A program made the position numbers and the translations under genes. Below, one piece after another: positions 8,787-18,244 of a DNA stretch of 64,000 nucleotides (its first letter is position 1; the number at the start of each line of letters is the position of its first letter). Under the pieces are notes generated by a model. The model worked only from the letters and a program-made list of their open reading frames with translations, searched no databases and had not been told where the DNA came from. Origin of the DNA: Thaumasiovibrio subtropicus (GTDB taxonomy: Bacteria; Pseudomonadota; Gammaproteobacteria; Enterobacterales; Vibrionaceae); contig NZ_AP023054.1 in NCBI RefSeq assembly GCF_019703835.1, forward strand, positions 186,001 through 250,000. The letters run 5' to 3'.

Positions 8787-10034
8787 ATGTCTGAAGACTT
8801 TCGCCAACAGGCGCTTGATTACCACGCTTACCCTACTCCTGGAAAGATTGCCGTTGAACTGACCAAACCGGCTGACAGTGCTGCTGACCTTGCACTTGCC
8901 TATAGCCCTGGTGTGGCAGAGCCTGTGCGAGAAATAGCCCAAGATAGCGATAACGTTTATAAGTACACTGCGAAAGGCAACATGGTCGCGGTCATCTCTA
9001 ACGGTACAGCCATTTTAGGCCTCGGTAATTTAGGGCCGTTAGCCTCTAAGCCTGTCATGGAAGGTAAAGCGCTATTGTTCAAGCGTTTTGCAGGTCTGGA
9101 TTCCATCGATATTCAAGTAAAGCACCGTACGATTGATGAGTTTGTCGATACAGTGGCGAACATCGCGGATACCTTCGGTGGTATTAATCTTGAAGACATC
9201 AAAGCACCGGATTGCTTTGAAATTGAGCGTCGCCTTATTGAGCGTTGTCAGGTGCCGGTGTTTCATGATGATCAACATGGCACGGCGATTGTTACCGCCG
9301 CAGGCATGTTGAATGCATTGGAACTGCAAGGTAAAAAAATCAATGAAGCGCACATTGTTTGCCTTGGCGCAGGCGCGGCTGCGGTGGCATGTATGGAGCT
9401 GCTGATCAAATGTGGTGCGCAGCGTGAGCGTATCTATATGCTGGATCGTAAAGGTGTGATTCATACGCGCCGTGATGATCTGAATGAGTATAAGCAACTG
9501 TTTGCGAACAACACCGATAAGCGCACGCTTGAAGATGTGATTGAAGGTGCGGATATTTTTGTTGGTGTCTCTGGCCCCGATTTGCTGCCACCTGAAGCGC
9601 TTAAATTGATGGCAGACAAACCGATCGTTTTTGCTTGTTCTAATCCTGATCCTGAAATCAAGCCTGAATTGGCACACGAAGTACGCAGTGACTTGATCAT
9701 GGGTACAGGTCGTTCTGATTACCCGAACCAAGTCAACAATGTGCTCTGCTTCCCGTTCATTTTCCGTGGCGCACTGGATGTGCGGGCGAGTGTTATTAAT
9801 GATGAAATGAAGTTGGCCGCTGTCGATGCGATTCGTGAGCTTGCCAAAGAATCTGTGCCGGCTGAAGTACTGCAGGCTGCGGGTGTGGAGGCGTTGAGCT
9901 TTGGCCCCGATTACATTATTCCTAAACCGATGGATGCGCGATTGCTACCTCGCGTGGCACGTGCTGTCGCTGTTGCCGCTGTGGAATCGGGTGTGGCTCG
10001 TATTGGGCTACCCGAAGGCTATATGGAAAGCTAA
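8787..10034 (+). CDS. maeB: NAD(P)-dependent malic enzyme, short form
   Basis: This enzyme decarboxylates malate to pyruvate with reduction of NAD(P). At 415 residues it contains only the malic domain (about 15-150; [12 protein letters not shown], catalytic Lys in [17 protein letters not shown]) and the Rossmann NAD-binding domain (about 160-400; [19 protein letters not shown], then [15 protein letters not shown]). It lacks the phosphotransacetylase-like C-terminal half of E. coli MaeB (759 residues). The vibrio orthologue is likewise short. Cofactor preference cannot be decided from sequence. Its intrinsic terminator has been split by an insertion sequence. Confidence 0.92.
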   Translation: MSEDFRQQALDYHAYPTPGKIAVELTKPADSAADLALAYSPGVAEPVREIAQDSDNVYKYTAKGNMVAVISNGTAILGLGNLGPLASKPVMEGKALLFKRFAGLDSIDIQVKHRTIDEFVDTVANIADTFGGINLEDIKAPDCFEIERRLIERCQVPVFHDDQHGTAIVTAAGMLNALELQGKKINEAHIVCLGAGAAAVACMELLIKCGAQRERIYMLDRKGVIHTRRDDLNEYKQLFANNTDKRTLEDVIEGADIFVGVSGPDLLPPEALKLMADKPIVFACSNPDPEIKPELAHEVRSDLIMGTGRSDYPNQVNNVLCFPFIFRGALDVRASVINDEMKLAAVDAIRELAKESVPAEVLQAAGVEALSFGPDYIIPKPMDARLLPRVARAVAVAAVESGVARIGLPEGYMES

Positions 10035-10058
10035 TCTTACTTGGGTACGAAAAAACCA

Positions 10059-10069
10059 GCCGACAGGCT
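10059..10069. repeat. Left 11-bp target duplication of the IS4-like element
   Basis: GCCGACAGGCT occurs here and again at 11501-11511, exactly abutting the element ends. The 11-bp length fits IS4-group elements. The repeat is the loop and inner stem of the original maeB terminator. Confidence 0.93.
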
Positions 10070-10121
10070 TAACACCGATCAGTTAAGCCACTGATCAGTT
10101 GAATGATCCTACGGTTGAGTG

Positions 10122-10156
10122 AAAATACCCTCAGACATTAAGTTTGGGGGTATTTT
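10122..10156 (+). promoter_or_regulatory. Hairpin sequestering the transposase ribosome binding site
   Basis: AAAATACCC (10122-10130) is complementary to GGGTATTTT (10148-10156), two bases before the transposase ATG, and the right arm covers the only G-rich ribosome site (GGGGG, 10146-10150). RNA entering from outside would form this hairpin and hide the site. Such protection is established for IS10 and IS50; its action here is inference. Confidence 0.6.
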
Positions 10157-10157
10157 T

Positions 10158-11491
10158 ATGTTGGCACATTGGCTTATTGATGTTGATGATTTCGCTTCAC
10201 CTGACTCACTCTCTTTATTTCAGAAAGAGCTGCCGCTTGAGTGGATTCAACAGGCACTCGATGACACCAACAAAGCAAGCTTACGGCGACGGAAGTTACC
10301 TGCTGAGCTTGTGGTCTGGCTGGTTGTAGGTATTGGTTTATACCGTGATAGACCGATTACCGATGTACTTGATAAATTAGACCTCAAGCTTTCTAACTCT
10401 CTAGGTGAATCCATTGCTCCAAGTGCGATCCCCCAAGCAAGAAAACGGTTAACAGCTAAACCTCTCGAAGCCCTATTTTCATTAACAGCACAGCATTGGA
10501 CGCAAACAGAGGACAGTGATGATACATGGTTTGGATTAAGGCTTTTCTCTGTTGATGGAACACAATTTAGAACCCATGATACCCCAGCTCTTGCAGAGCA
10601 TTTTCAATATGTTAAACACGGTAAAACGCGCCATACTGAATACCCAGTTGTAAGGTTATGTGCGCTTTGCTCCCTTCGAAGTCGCCTAATCCATAACGTC
10701 GCTTTTGGCCCTAGCTACAACGGTGAAGAAAGCTACGCTAAGCAACTCATTTCCTCTGCAACAGCCAACTCTCTGACTATTTTCGACCGATGTTATTTAG
10801 GTGCGGAGCTAATGATTAACTGGCAAAACCAACATGGTTCTAGCCACTGGATGACCCCTATTAAATCCAATACAAAGTACACAGTCATCGAGCAGTTAGA
10901 TGAAGACGGCCGTGACTTGATCGTTGAAATGAATGTTTCGCAACAAGCTCGCAAAAAAAGCTCCTCACCTACCTGAAAAATGGCAAGCAAGGCTTGCGCT
11001 TTATCCAGAAAAAGAACAACCCAACCATATAAAAAGGGGTCTTGTCGTCCCTAACAGACAAAAAATATGCTCTGCAAGATTTACTTAATGTTTACTTCGA
11101 ACGATGGGAAATTGAAAATAGTTACGGAGAGATAAAACACGATATGCTTGAGGACGAACTTCTGCTTCGAAGTCAGTCTGTCGAAGGTGTTGAGCAGGAG
11201 ATCTGGGGTATCTTAATTGCCTACAATCTAGTTCGGTTGGAAATAAGTCGGATAGCAAAAGAAGCTAACGTATCGCCTTTACGGATCAGTTTTATGATGG
11301 CGCTAAGGGACATTCAGGATGAACTAATGTGGTGTGCAATCGCATCGCCTGGCTCAATACCCAAGAAGCTGAGGGCAATGCGAGAGAGAGTTAAACGCTA
11401 TATTTTACCAGAACGAAAAAAACGGCCCAAATCGAGGACCGTTCGTATCAATAAAACTCGCTATATGGTTCGCTCCAAACATCTTAATTGA
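10158..11491 (+). pseudogene. IS4-family transposase, disrupted by two frameshifts
   Basis: The intact protein would be about 440 residues. The first part (from ATG 10158, MLAHWLIDVDDFASPDSL) is the IS4 N-terminal domain followed by the DDE domain; FSVDGTQFRTHD holds the first catalytic Asp and TIFDRCYLGAEL the second. This frame stops at 10974-10976. It resumes in the third frame from about 11036 (GVLSSLTDKKYALQDLLNVYFERWEIENSYGEIKHD, which carries the catalytic Glu and the YREK-like motif) to the stop at 11491. Two one-base expansions explain this, one at the A7 run near 10952-10958 and one at the A5 run near 11031-11035. The earlier in-frame GTG upstream of 10158 is less likely as a start. 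Confidence 0.88.
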
Positions 11492-11500
11492 TAGGAGTTA

Positions 11501-11518
11501 GCCGACAGGCTGGTTTTT
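11501..11518 (+). repeat. Right target duplication plus stranded half of the maeB terminator
   Basis: GCCGACAGGCT repeats here directly after the element end (11501-11511). The following GG and T7 are the descending arm and T tract of the original maeB terminator, whose ascending arm AAAAAACCAGCC remains at 10050-10061. Confidence 0.92.
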
Positions 11519-11609
11519 TTATATGTGGCTTTCACACAAGAGGCATGAACTGGCATATCCGTATGCAATCTTGAGCGCGGCGGAGAAAAAACGCCTGAAA
11601 CGCGGAAAT

Positions 11610-11933
11610 TTAGTCCTGCTCAACAAAATCTTCGATGCTGATCCCCATCTCTTCCATCATTTTCTTCGCTTCTGCAGGGATTTCATCTGGGCGGTCTTTA
11701 CGGATGTCTTCATCCGTTGGCAATGGCTGGCCAGTGTATGCGTGTAAAAAAGCTTCACAAAGTAGCTCGCTATTGGTCGCATGGCGCAAGTTGTTGACCT
11801 GACGACGTGTGCGTTCATCAGTGAGAATTTTTAGAACTTTCAAAGGGATAGATACAGTGATCTTTTTTACTTGTTCGTTTTTCTTACCATGTTCTGCGTA
11901 TGGGCTGATGTATTCACCATTCCACTTTGTCAT
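11610..11933 (-). CDS. metJ: Methionine repressor MetJ
   Basis: MetJ is a ribbon-helix-helix repressor that binds tandem 8-bp met boxes with S-adenosylmethionine as corepressor. The 107-residue protein matches the family length (105 in E. coli). The beta-ribbon [18 protein letters not shown] (about residues 23-40) is followed by the helix [32 protein letters not shown]. It is divergent from metB with four met boxes between them, allowing autoregulation and control of metBL. The maeB terminator (split) lies in the convergent gap. The start ATG at 11933 is the family start ([12 protein letters not shown]). Confidence 0.98.
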   Translation of the reverse strand: MTKWNGEYISPYAEHGKKNEQVKKITVSIPLKVLKILTDERTRRQVNNLRHATNSELLCEAFLHAYTGQPLPTDEDIRKDRPDEIPAEAKKMMEEMGISIEDFVEQD

Positions 11934-12015
11934 TGTGCACCTACTTTGCCAGTAATATTAAAATTGTTGAGTGATGTGTAATGCGAATTTTAGCGGCTTT
12001 TACCGCCATAAGCAA

Positions 12016-12047
12016 AGACATATAGACGTCTAGAAGTGTTGACGTCT
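12016..12047 (+). promoter_or_regulatory. MetJ operator, four tandem met boxes (metJ/metB)
   Basis: Four adjacent 8-mers read AGACATAT (12016), AGACGTCT (12024, the perfect consensus), AGAAGTGT (12032) and TGACGTCT (12040). Tandem arrays of this unit are the known MetJ target. The site lies 83 bases from metJ and 75 from metB, so it can control both divergent promoters. Confidence 0.93.
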
Positions 12048-12121
12048 CGGTGGGTAAGCAGTAAGGTAATGGGTATTCGCGCGGGAATAAACGGGCTACG
12101 GCCTAAAACAAGGAACGGGTT

Positions 12122-13285
12122 ATGAGTGACAAACAACTGGCCACCATTGCAGTACGCACAGGCATTGAATCAGATTCTCAACACAATGCGGTGGTCCCAC
12201 CGATTTATCTCACCACGAATTATAGCTTTCCGTCGTTCGGTGATGTGCCGGAGTATGACTACTCTCGAGGCGGCAACCCGACTCGCTCGTTAGTGGCGGA
12301 TGCCATCTCTGATCTCGAAGGTGGAGCAGGCGCGGTCGTGACCAGCTGTGGTACGTCGGCGATTAACTTGTTGGTTAGTGCATTATTGGGTCCAGAAGAC
12401 TTGATCGTCGCACCGCATGATTGCTACGGCGGTACTTACCGTTTGTTCAACACACGTGCTAACAAAGGTGATTTTAAGGTTGAGTTTGTTAATCAATATG
12501 ACAGCGCGTCACTGGATGCCGCATTAGCGAAAAAGCCGAAGCTTATCTGGATTGAAACGCCATCAAATCCCTTACTGCGTGTCCTCGATATTGCAGAAGT
12601 GTGCGAAAAGGCGCAAAAAATTGGCGCATTGGTTGCGGTCGATAACACCTTCCTTAGTCCTGTTTGGCAACGTCCAATCGCATTAGGCGCTGACTTTGTC
12701 GTGCACTCGACAACAAAGTACCTTAACGGACACTCTGATGTTGTTGCTGGTGTGCTAGTGGCAAAAACTCAGGAACACACCGACGAGCTGTTGTGGTGGG
12801 GAAACTGCATTGGTGCAACGGGTTCACCGTTCGATGCGTACCTGGCGTTACGTGGTTTACGTACACTTGTCCCGCGCATGCGTATGCATGAAGAAAACTG
12901 TTACGCAGTCCTTGAGTTTTTGAAGACGCAATCGCGAATCAAAGCCCTTTATCACCCGAGCATTCCAGAGCACCCGGGCCACGAGATAGCTGCCAAGCAG
13001 CAATCTGGCTTTGGCACCATGATCAGTTTTGAGTTCGATGGTGACGTAGAGGCGTTGAAAGTGTTCCTTAACGCTTTACAACATTTCTCATTAGCTGAGT
13101 CTTTGGGTGGCGTAGAGTCATTAATTTGTCATCCGGGATCCATGACGCACCGGGCGATGTCCGATGAAGCGCAATTGGAAGCCGGTATCGCACCGGGGCT
13201 TTTACGCTTGTCTGTTGGGCTAGAAGATAGCCGTGATTTAGTCGCAGATTTGGCAAATGCGTTTGCGGTAGTGGGAGAGAAATAA
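12122..13285 (+). CDS. metB: Cystathionine gamma-synthase
   Basis: MetB joins O-succinylhomoserine and cysteine to cystathionine, a PLP-dependent step of transsulfuration toward methionine. The 387-residue protein has the Cys/Met-metabolism PLP fold; the cofactor lysine is in HSTTKYLNGHSDVVAG (about residue 198), with YSRGGNPTR near residue 48 and the C-terminal pattern SLGGVESLICHPGSMTHRAM. Start ATG has an AAGGAACGG site upstream. One base separates it from metL, giving a metBL operon. Cystathionine beta-lyase paralogues look similar, but the metJ-metB-metL context settles the call. Confidence 0.97.
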   Translation: MSDKQLATIAVRTGIESDSQHNAVVPPIYLTTNYSFPSFGDVPEYDYSRGGNPTRSLVADAISDLEGGAGAVVTSCGTSAINLLVSALLGPEDLIVAPHDCYGGTYRLFNTRANKGDFKVEFVNQYDSASLDAALAKKPKLIWIETPSNPLLRVLDIAEVCEKAQKIGALVAVDNTFLSPVWQRPIALGADFVVHSTTKYLNGHSDVVAGVLVAKTQEHTDELLWWGNCIGATGSPFDAYLALRGLRTLVPRMRMHEENCYAVLEFLKTQSRIKALYHPSIPEHPGHEIAAKQQSGFGTMISFEFDGDVEALKVFLNALQHFSLAESLGGVESLICHPGSMTHRAMSDEAQLEAGIAPGLLRLSVGLEDSRDLVADLANAFAVVGEK

Positions 13286-13286
13286 C

Positions 13287-15692
13287 ATGAGTGAACGTCA
13301 ACTGCATAAGTTTGGTGGCAGTAGCCTTGCGGATGAAACTTGTTTTCGCCGTGTGATTGATATTCTCGCCAAGTACTCTCACAGCGATGACCTGGTGGTT
13401 GTGTCTGCCGCAGGCTCTACCACAAATCAACTGATCGACTTTTTAAAGCAGTCAGAAAAAGATGGCCGTCTCGCCCATGAAACTCTCATGGGACTACGCC
13501 AGTTTCAGCAAGGATTGATTGAATCGTTAATTACTGAGCCGGAAGCTTTAGTCAATGCACTGCATGATGATTGTCGTCAGATTGCACAATGGGGTGAAGC
13601 GCCATCACTAGATTTGCCGACGCGAGGTAAAGTTCAAGGTTTTGGTGAGGTATGGTCTGTTCGACTTTTAACTGCGCTCCTCAATCAAGAAGCCTTGCCT
13701 GCGGTAGGGGTGGATTCTCGTCAACTACTACGAGCAGAGCATGCGGCTCAGCCAGAGGTTGATAGCGCGAAATCTTGGCCTTTGGTCAAGCAAGAGTTGG
13801 CACAACATGCCCATCACCGTGTCGTAATCACGGGCTTCATGGCGCAAAATGAGCAAGGCGAAACGGTATTGCTTGGTCGTAATGGCTCAGATTACTCTGC
13901 GACCATTCTTGGTGCTTTGGCTGAAGTTGATCGTGTCACCATTTGGAGTGATGTAGCGGGTGTTTACAGCGCTGATCCACGAAAAGTGAATGATGCTTGC
14001 TTGCTCCCTCTGCTTCGTTTGGACGAAGCGAATGAGTTGGCGCGTTTAGCAGCACCTGTCTTGCATAGCCGTACACTTCAACCTGTCTCGCAAAGTGCTT
14101 TAGACCTGACTCTACGTTGCAGTTTACAGCCAGAGTCTGGCTCAACACGTGTCGAGCGTGTATTAGCCTCTGGACGCGGCGCAAAGATCGTTACCTCATT
14201 ATGTGAAGTTTCACTCCTTGAGCTCACTATTGGACGCTCGCACGACTTTGCAATAGCGTCTCACGAGATTGAAAGCTATTTGCAGCGTCATCAGCTTCAG
14301 CCGTTAGCGAGTTTTGCGAGCGAGGATAAGTGTCTCATTCAGTTGGCTTATACTGATGAAGTCGTCAACAGTGTCATGAGTGCTTTGCAAGAGGCGTCAT
14401 TGAGTGCTGAAATTCGTTTGCGTGAAGGTTTCAGCTTGGTGGCAGCCGTCGGCGCGGGTGTGATTAACAACCCTGTGCATTGTCATGGCTTCATGCAGCA
14501 GCTTAAGGCGTTGCCTGTTGAGTTTGTCGCGGAATCAGAACTGGCGCTGAGTCTTGCGGCTGTTGTTCGCGGTGAGCTGCCAGACGATCTGCTCTCCAAT
14601 TTACACGCCACCTTATTCCAAGCCCAAAAACGTGTCGGTGTCGTGCTGTGCGGTAACGGCAACATCGGCTCTCGCTGGCTAGAACTGTTTGCTCGTCAAC
14701 AAGAGATCTTATCGCGCCGTCATGGTAAGCGCTTCACTCTGGTTGCGGTTGTCGATAGTAAGCTAGCTTGGATCGATGGCGAAGGCATTGAGCCGGAGCG
14801 CGCAGTAGCGCATTTTGATGAAGAAGCGCAAGTGTACCAATCGCGCACTTTGTTTAGCGATCTTGCTGAGCTGGATTACGATGAGCTCATTGTCTTGGAC
14901 GTGACAGCAAGTAGTGCGTTAGCGGCACGCTATCCTGAGATTGCCGAGCAAGGCATGCATTTGATTTCGGCAAACAAAGTCGCGGGTTCTGCGCCTCAAG
15001 CCTTCTATCAGGATGTCCAAGATGCGTTCGCGAAAACGGGCCGTCATTGGTTATACAACGCAACAGTGGGCGCAGGGCTCCCAATTAATCATACGGTTCG
15101 TGACTTGATGGACAGTGGTGACCGCATTGTTGCGCTATCAGGTATTTTCTCAGGTACGTTATCGTGGCTGTTTGAGCAGTTTGATGGGTCGCTACCTTTC
15201 ACTGATTTAGTCGAGCAAGCATGGCAACAAGGGCTGACAGAGCCTGATCCACGCGCTGACCTTGATGGTAGTGATGTGATGCGTAAGTTAGTGATCTTGG
15301 CACGCGAAGCCGGTCTGAACTTAGAGCCAGAGCAAGTTAAAGTGGAGTCTTTGGTGCCTGATGCCCTGCAAGATGTGCATATCGATAGCTTCTTTGAATC
15401 CGCAGATGTGCTCAATCAAGAGCTCGCAGAGCGCTTGGCGCGTGCGAAGCGAGATGGCAATGTACTGCGTTACGTTGCGCGTCTAGGTAAAGATGGCAAG
15501 GCACGTGTCGGCGTGGAGTCGTTGAGTGAGTATGACGCGTTGGCCAACTTGCTGCCTTGCGACAACATCTTCGCGATTGAGAGTGATTGGTACAAGGACA
15601 ACCCACTGGTGATTCGTGGACCAGGTGCGGGTCGCGATGTCACTGCGGGTGCGTTGCAATCCGATTTAAATCGATTGGCTTCGATGTTGTAG
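13287..15692 (+). CDS. metL: Bifunctional aspartokinase II / homoserine dehydrogenase II
   Basis: MetL catalyses the first and third steps from aspartate to homoserine. The 801-residue fusion starts with the aspartokinase motif HKFGGSSLAD (residue 6) and LLGRNGSDYSATILGAL (about 195). A regulatory linker region follows (about 290-450). The homoserine dehydrogenase starts at VGVVLCGNGNIGSRWLELF (about 450), with SANKVAGSAPQAFYQ and the signature LSGIFSGTLSWLFEQFDGS. It is translationally close to metB (one-base gap), under the same met boxes. MetL-type rather than ThrA is inferred from the metB linkage and from the MetJ operator. Confidence 0.96.
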   Translation: MSERQLHKFGGSSLADETCFRRVIDILAKYSHSDDLVVVSAAGSTTNQLIDFLKQSEKDGRLAHETLMGLRQFQQGLIESLITEPEALVNALHDDCRQIAQWGEAPSLDLPTRGKVQGFGEVWSVRLLTALLNQEALPAVGVDSRQLLRAEHAAQPEVDSAKSWPLVKQELAQHAHHRVVITGFMAQNEQGETVLLGRNGSDYSATILGALAEVDRVTIWSDVAGVYSADPRKVNDACLLPLLRLDEANELARLAAPVLHSRTLQPVSQSALDLTLRCSLQPESGSTRVERVLASGRGAKIVTSLCEVSLLELTIGRSHDFAIASHEIESYLQRHQLQPLASFASEDKCLIQLAYTDEVVNSVMSALQEASLSAEIRLREGFSLVAAVGAGVINNPVHCHGFMQQLKALPVEFVAESELALSLAAVVRGELPDDLLSNLHATLFQAQKRVGVVLCGNGNIGSRWLELFARQQEILSRRHGKRFTLVAVVDSKLAWIDGEGIEPERAVAHFDEEAQVYQSRTLFSDLAELDYDELIVLDVTASSALAARYPEIAEQGMHLISANKVAGSAPQAFYQDVQDAFAKTGRHWLYNATVGAGLPINHTVRDLMDSGDRIVALSGIFSGTLSWLFEQFDGSLPFTDLVEQAWQQGLTEPDPRADLDGSDVMRKLVILAREAGLNLEPEQVKVESLVPDALQDVHIDSFFESADVLNQELAERLARAKRDGNVLRYVARLGKDGKARVGVESLSEYDALANLLPCDNIFAIESDWYKDNPLVIRGPGAGRDVTAGALQSDLNRLASML

Positions 15693-15713
15693 TCGTTATC
15701 AATGATATGAAAG

Positions 15714-15740
15714 GGCAGGCTAGTGGAGTCTGCCTTTTTT
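15714..15740 (+). terminator. Terminator of metBL
   Basis: GGCAGGCT pairs with AGTCTGCC (one G-U pair) around a five-base loop, followed by six T residues, 22 bases after the metL stop. Confidence 0.85.
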
Positions 15741-15971
15741 ATTGCGGTCAATTCTGTCGTGGCTAACGTTAGCGACATTTACTGTTAAACCCCCTCTTTA
15801 TGTGATCTTGGTCTGGTATGTTGTCTATTCATTCTATTTCCTGCTGCCTACAAAGGAAAGTCTAGATAAATCGATATAAGTGTCTTTAACTGCTTGATAT
15901 CAACTCATCTTAATCATGAAAAAAATTCATAATCATTGCGTTGACATCACATTCGTTTCACGACATTCTGT

Positions 15972-16947
<976 letters not shown>

Positions 16948-16988
16948 TCGCCCTCTGCGATTGCTCAGAAAGCTAGACGCTTCCCATT

Positions 16989-17017
16989 CGGCGAGTTCTC
17001 GACTCGCCGTCTTTGTT
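16989..17017 (+). terminator. First hairpin after metF
   Basis: CGGCGAGT (16989-16996) and ACTCGCCG (17002-17009) form a perfect 8-bp stem followed by a T-rich tail, about 40 bases past the metF stop. Confidence 0.7.
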
Positions 17018-17142
17018 GCTGCCCTTTGATTTAATCGACTACCCGTTAAGGTACGCCTTGCTGGAAGGCCTAGCAAACCCTGCAGAACTAGCCCTTCTTG
17101 TTGTTAGACAATTAGCGCTTTCATCTCGGAAAAAGGCAATAG

Positions 17143-17176
17143 AAAAGGGGTATCACTTGCGTGATACCCCTTTTTT
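17143..17176. terminator. Bidirectional terminator between metF and aphA
   Basis: A perfect 14-bp stem (AAAAGGGGTATCAC at 17143 with GTGATACCCCTTTT from 17161) around TTGC has T residues on both strands, so it can end both metF and the convergent aphA transcripts. Confidence 0.9.
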
Positions 17177-17242
17177 ATTATATCTGTAAATTCAGCGTCT
17201 TAGCCTAGCAAAATCTTAATATTAGTGCGCTGATATTTACCC

Positions 17243-17806
17243 TCAAAGTGCGATAGCACTTTGCTCACTGTCCATTGCATTAAGCTCAGCAACGACTTCT
17301 TCAGCCCAGGTAACCCATGCTTCACTGTTGATAATACAGCGACGTAAGGTCAGTCTGTCCAAGCGCGCCTGACGGTCTAACGTGTCAGGATCGGCGAAGT
17401 GTTGACGCTCCAACTCACGATAGTGGTTGATCAGCGTTTGCGTTTCGTCGATAAGACCTTGGATGTGGCTCTGCATCGGTGCAGAATTATGCACGCTACA
17501 AACGAGAAGTTTCGCTGATAGCTCATCACGTACAGTTGGATTGCGAACAGGCTCTTGGAACCACTCAAACAGTGACTCACGGCCTAGGTCTGTAATTGAG
17601 TAAACTTTACGATCCGGCTTGCCTTCTTGTGGCTGAAGAACACAAGTGACCAAGTTGTTTGAGGCCATCTTGTTCAGCTCGCGGTAGACCTGCTGGTGGC
17701 TGGCCTTCCAAAAGTAGCCGATACTGTGAGAAAACTCTTTTGTTATATCATAACCCGTGGCATCGCGATTGCTCAGCACGGTTAAGATCACGTGTGGTAA
17801 TGACAT
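17243..17806 (-). CDS. aphA: PadR-family regulator AphA
   Basis: AphA is the low-cell-density master regulator of vibrio quorum sensing; in Vibrio cholerae it also activates tcpPH virulence transcription with AphB. The 187-residue protein is close to V. cholerae AphA throughout, starting MSLPHVILTVLSNRDATGYDITKEFSHSIGYFW, with the winged-helix wing QEGKPDRKVYSITDLGR and the C-terminal dimerisation helices ending LTLRRCIINSEAWVTWAEEVVAEL. The C-terminus is a few residues longer than in V. cholerae. It sits beside ppc as in V. cholerae. A candidate LuxR/HapR site lies 114 bases upstream. Confidence 0.95.
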   Translation of the reverse strand: MSLPHVILTVLSNRDATGYDITKEFSHSIGYFWKASHQQVYRELNKMASNNLVTCVLQPQEGKPDRKVYSITDLGRESLFEWFQEPVRNPTVRDELSAKLLVCSVHNSAPMQSHIQGLIDETQTLINHYRELERQHFADPDTLDRQARLDRLTLRRCIINSEAWVTWAEEVVAELNAMDSEQSAIAL

Positions 17807-18169
17807 CTTATTCTATCCGTTTCAAGAACTACAAACACTCACTCAGGGCGGACATTACCCATCGCTCTAACGGCGCTTTTCAGTATCTAAGTTGCACTGC
17901 CTGAATGAAGAGCCGTAGCATAGCATCAAATTCATCAATAACGATACAATGACGACGCAAATCGCAATAATTAGCACTTGTTGTGACTAATTATCCTTAC
18001 CTACAGGTCTTGAAGGTCATTCATGTTTCCGGCGATATGTTACAAAATCAACTTCAATGTATGTAAAAACAGACGGAGTGCTGAACATACTTGCTATGCC
18101 TCTCCAGACTGCTGATATTAGTAAAGCGCATTTTATAGTGAGATAGGTGTCATATAATTGATACATTAT
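17807..18169. other. Gene-free region upstream of aphA
   Basis: About 360 bases between the divergent end of aphA and the ppc terminator. It carries the aphA promoter and a LuxR/HapR-like sequence (17920-17941); a long regulated leader is typical for aphA. I see no gene. Confidence 0.55.
17920..17941 (-). promoter_or_regulatory. Candidate LuxR/HapR binding site upstream of aphA
   Basis: Read on the minus strand the sequence begins TTATTGATGAATTTGATG. The first 14 positions match the LuxR/HapR palindrome (TTATTGATAAATTT) except one; the other half is degenerate. LuxR/HapR repression of aphA is established in vibrios. This site assignment is inference. Confidence 0.4.
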
Positions 18170-18193
18170 AAAAAAGGCCGCATTGCTGCGGCC
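18170..18193 (-). terminator. Terminator of ppc
   Basis: GGCCGCA (18176-18182) and TGCGGCC (18187-18193) flank TTGC; on the minus strand six T residues follow. It lies 52 bases past the ppc stop. Confidence 0.88.
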
Positions 18194-18244
18194 TCATTAA
18201 TAAATTTGCGATCAACTTAGTGATTTATCACTTGCGATAAGCAG

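Larger units (their letters stand above)
10070..11500 (+). mobile_element. IS4-family insertion sequence, 1431 bp, frameshifted transposase
   Basis: The element is bounded by imperfect 18-bp terminal inverted repeats: TAACACCGATCAGTTAAG at 10070-10087 and, read from the right end inward, TAACTCCTATCAATTAAG (11483-11500), 15 of 18 matching. It has an 11-bp target duplication and one transposase gene filling most of its length. Size, ends, duplication length and the transposase (IS4-type N-terminal domain plus DDE domain with a YFERWEIENSYGEIK motif) agree on the IS4 family. The transposase reading frame is broken twice, so the copy is probably immobile by itself. Confidence 0.92.

Noticed and set aside
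9072..9731. Long minus-strand open frame (219 codons) inside maeB
   Set aside because: It lies wholly within a conserved gene on the opposite strand and its translation resembles no protein family; an antisense shadow.
10158..11491. Programmed frameshifting in the IS4-like transposase
   Set aside because: Continuing the frame needs +1 shifts at two places, not the -1 slippage that an A7 run would promote; decay or error is more likely.
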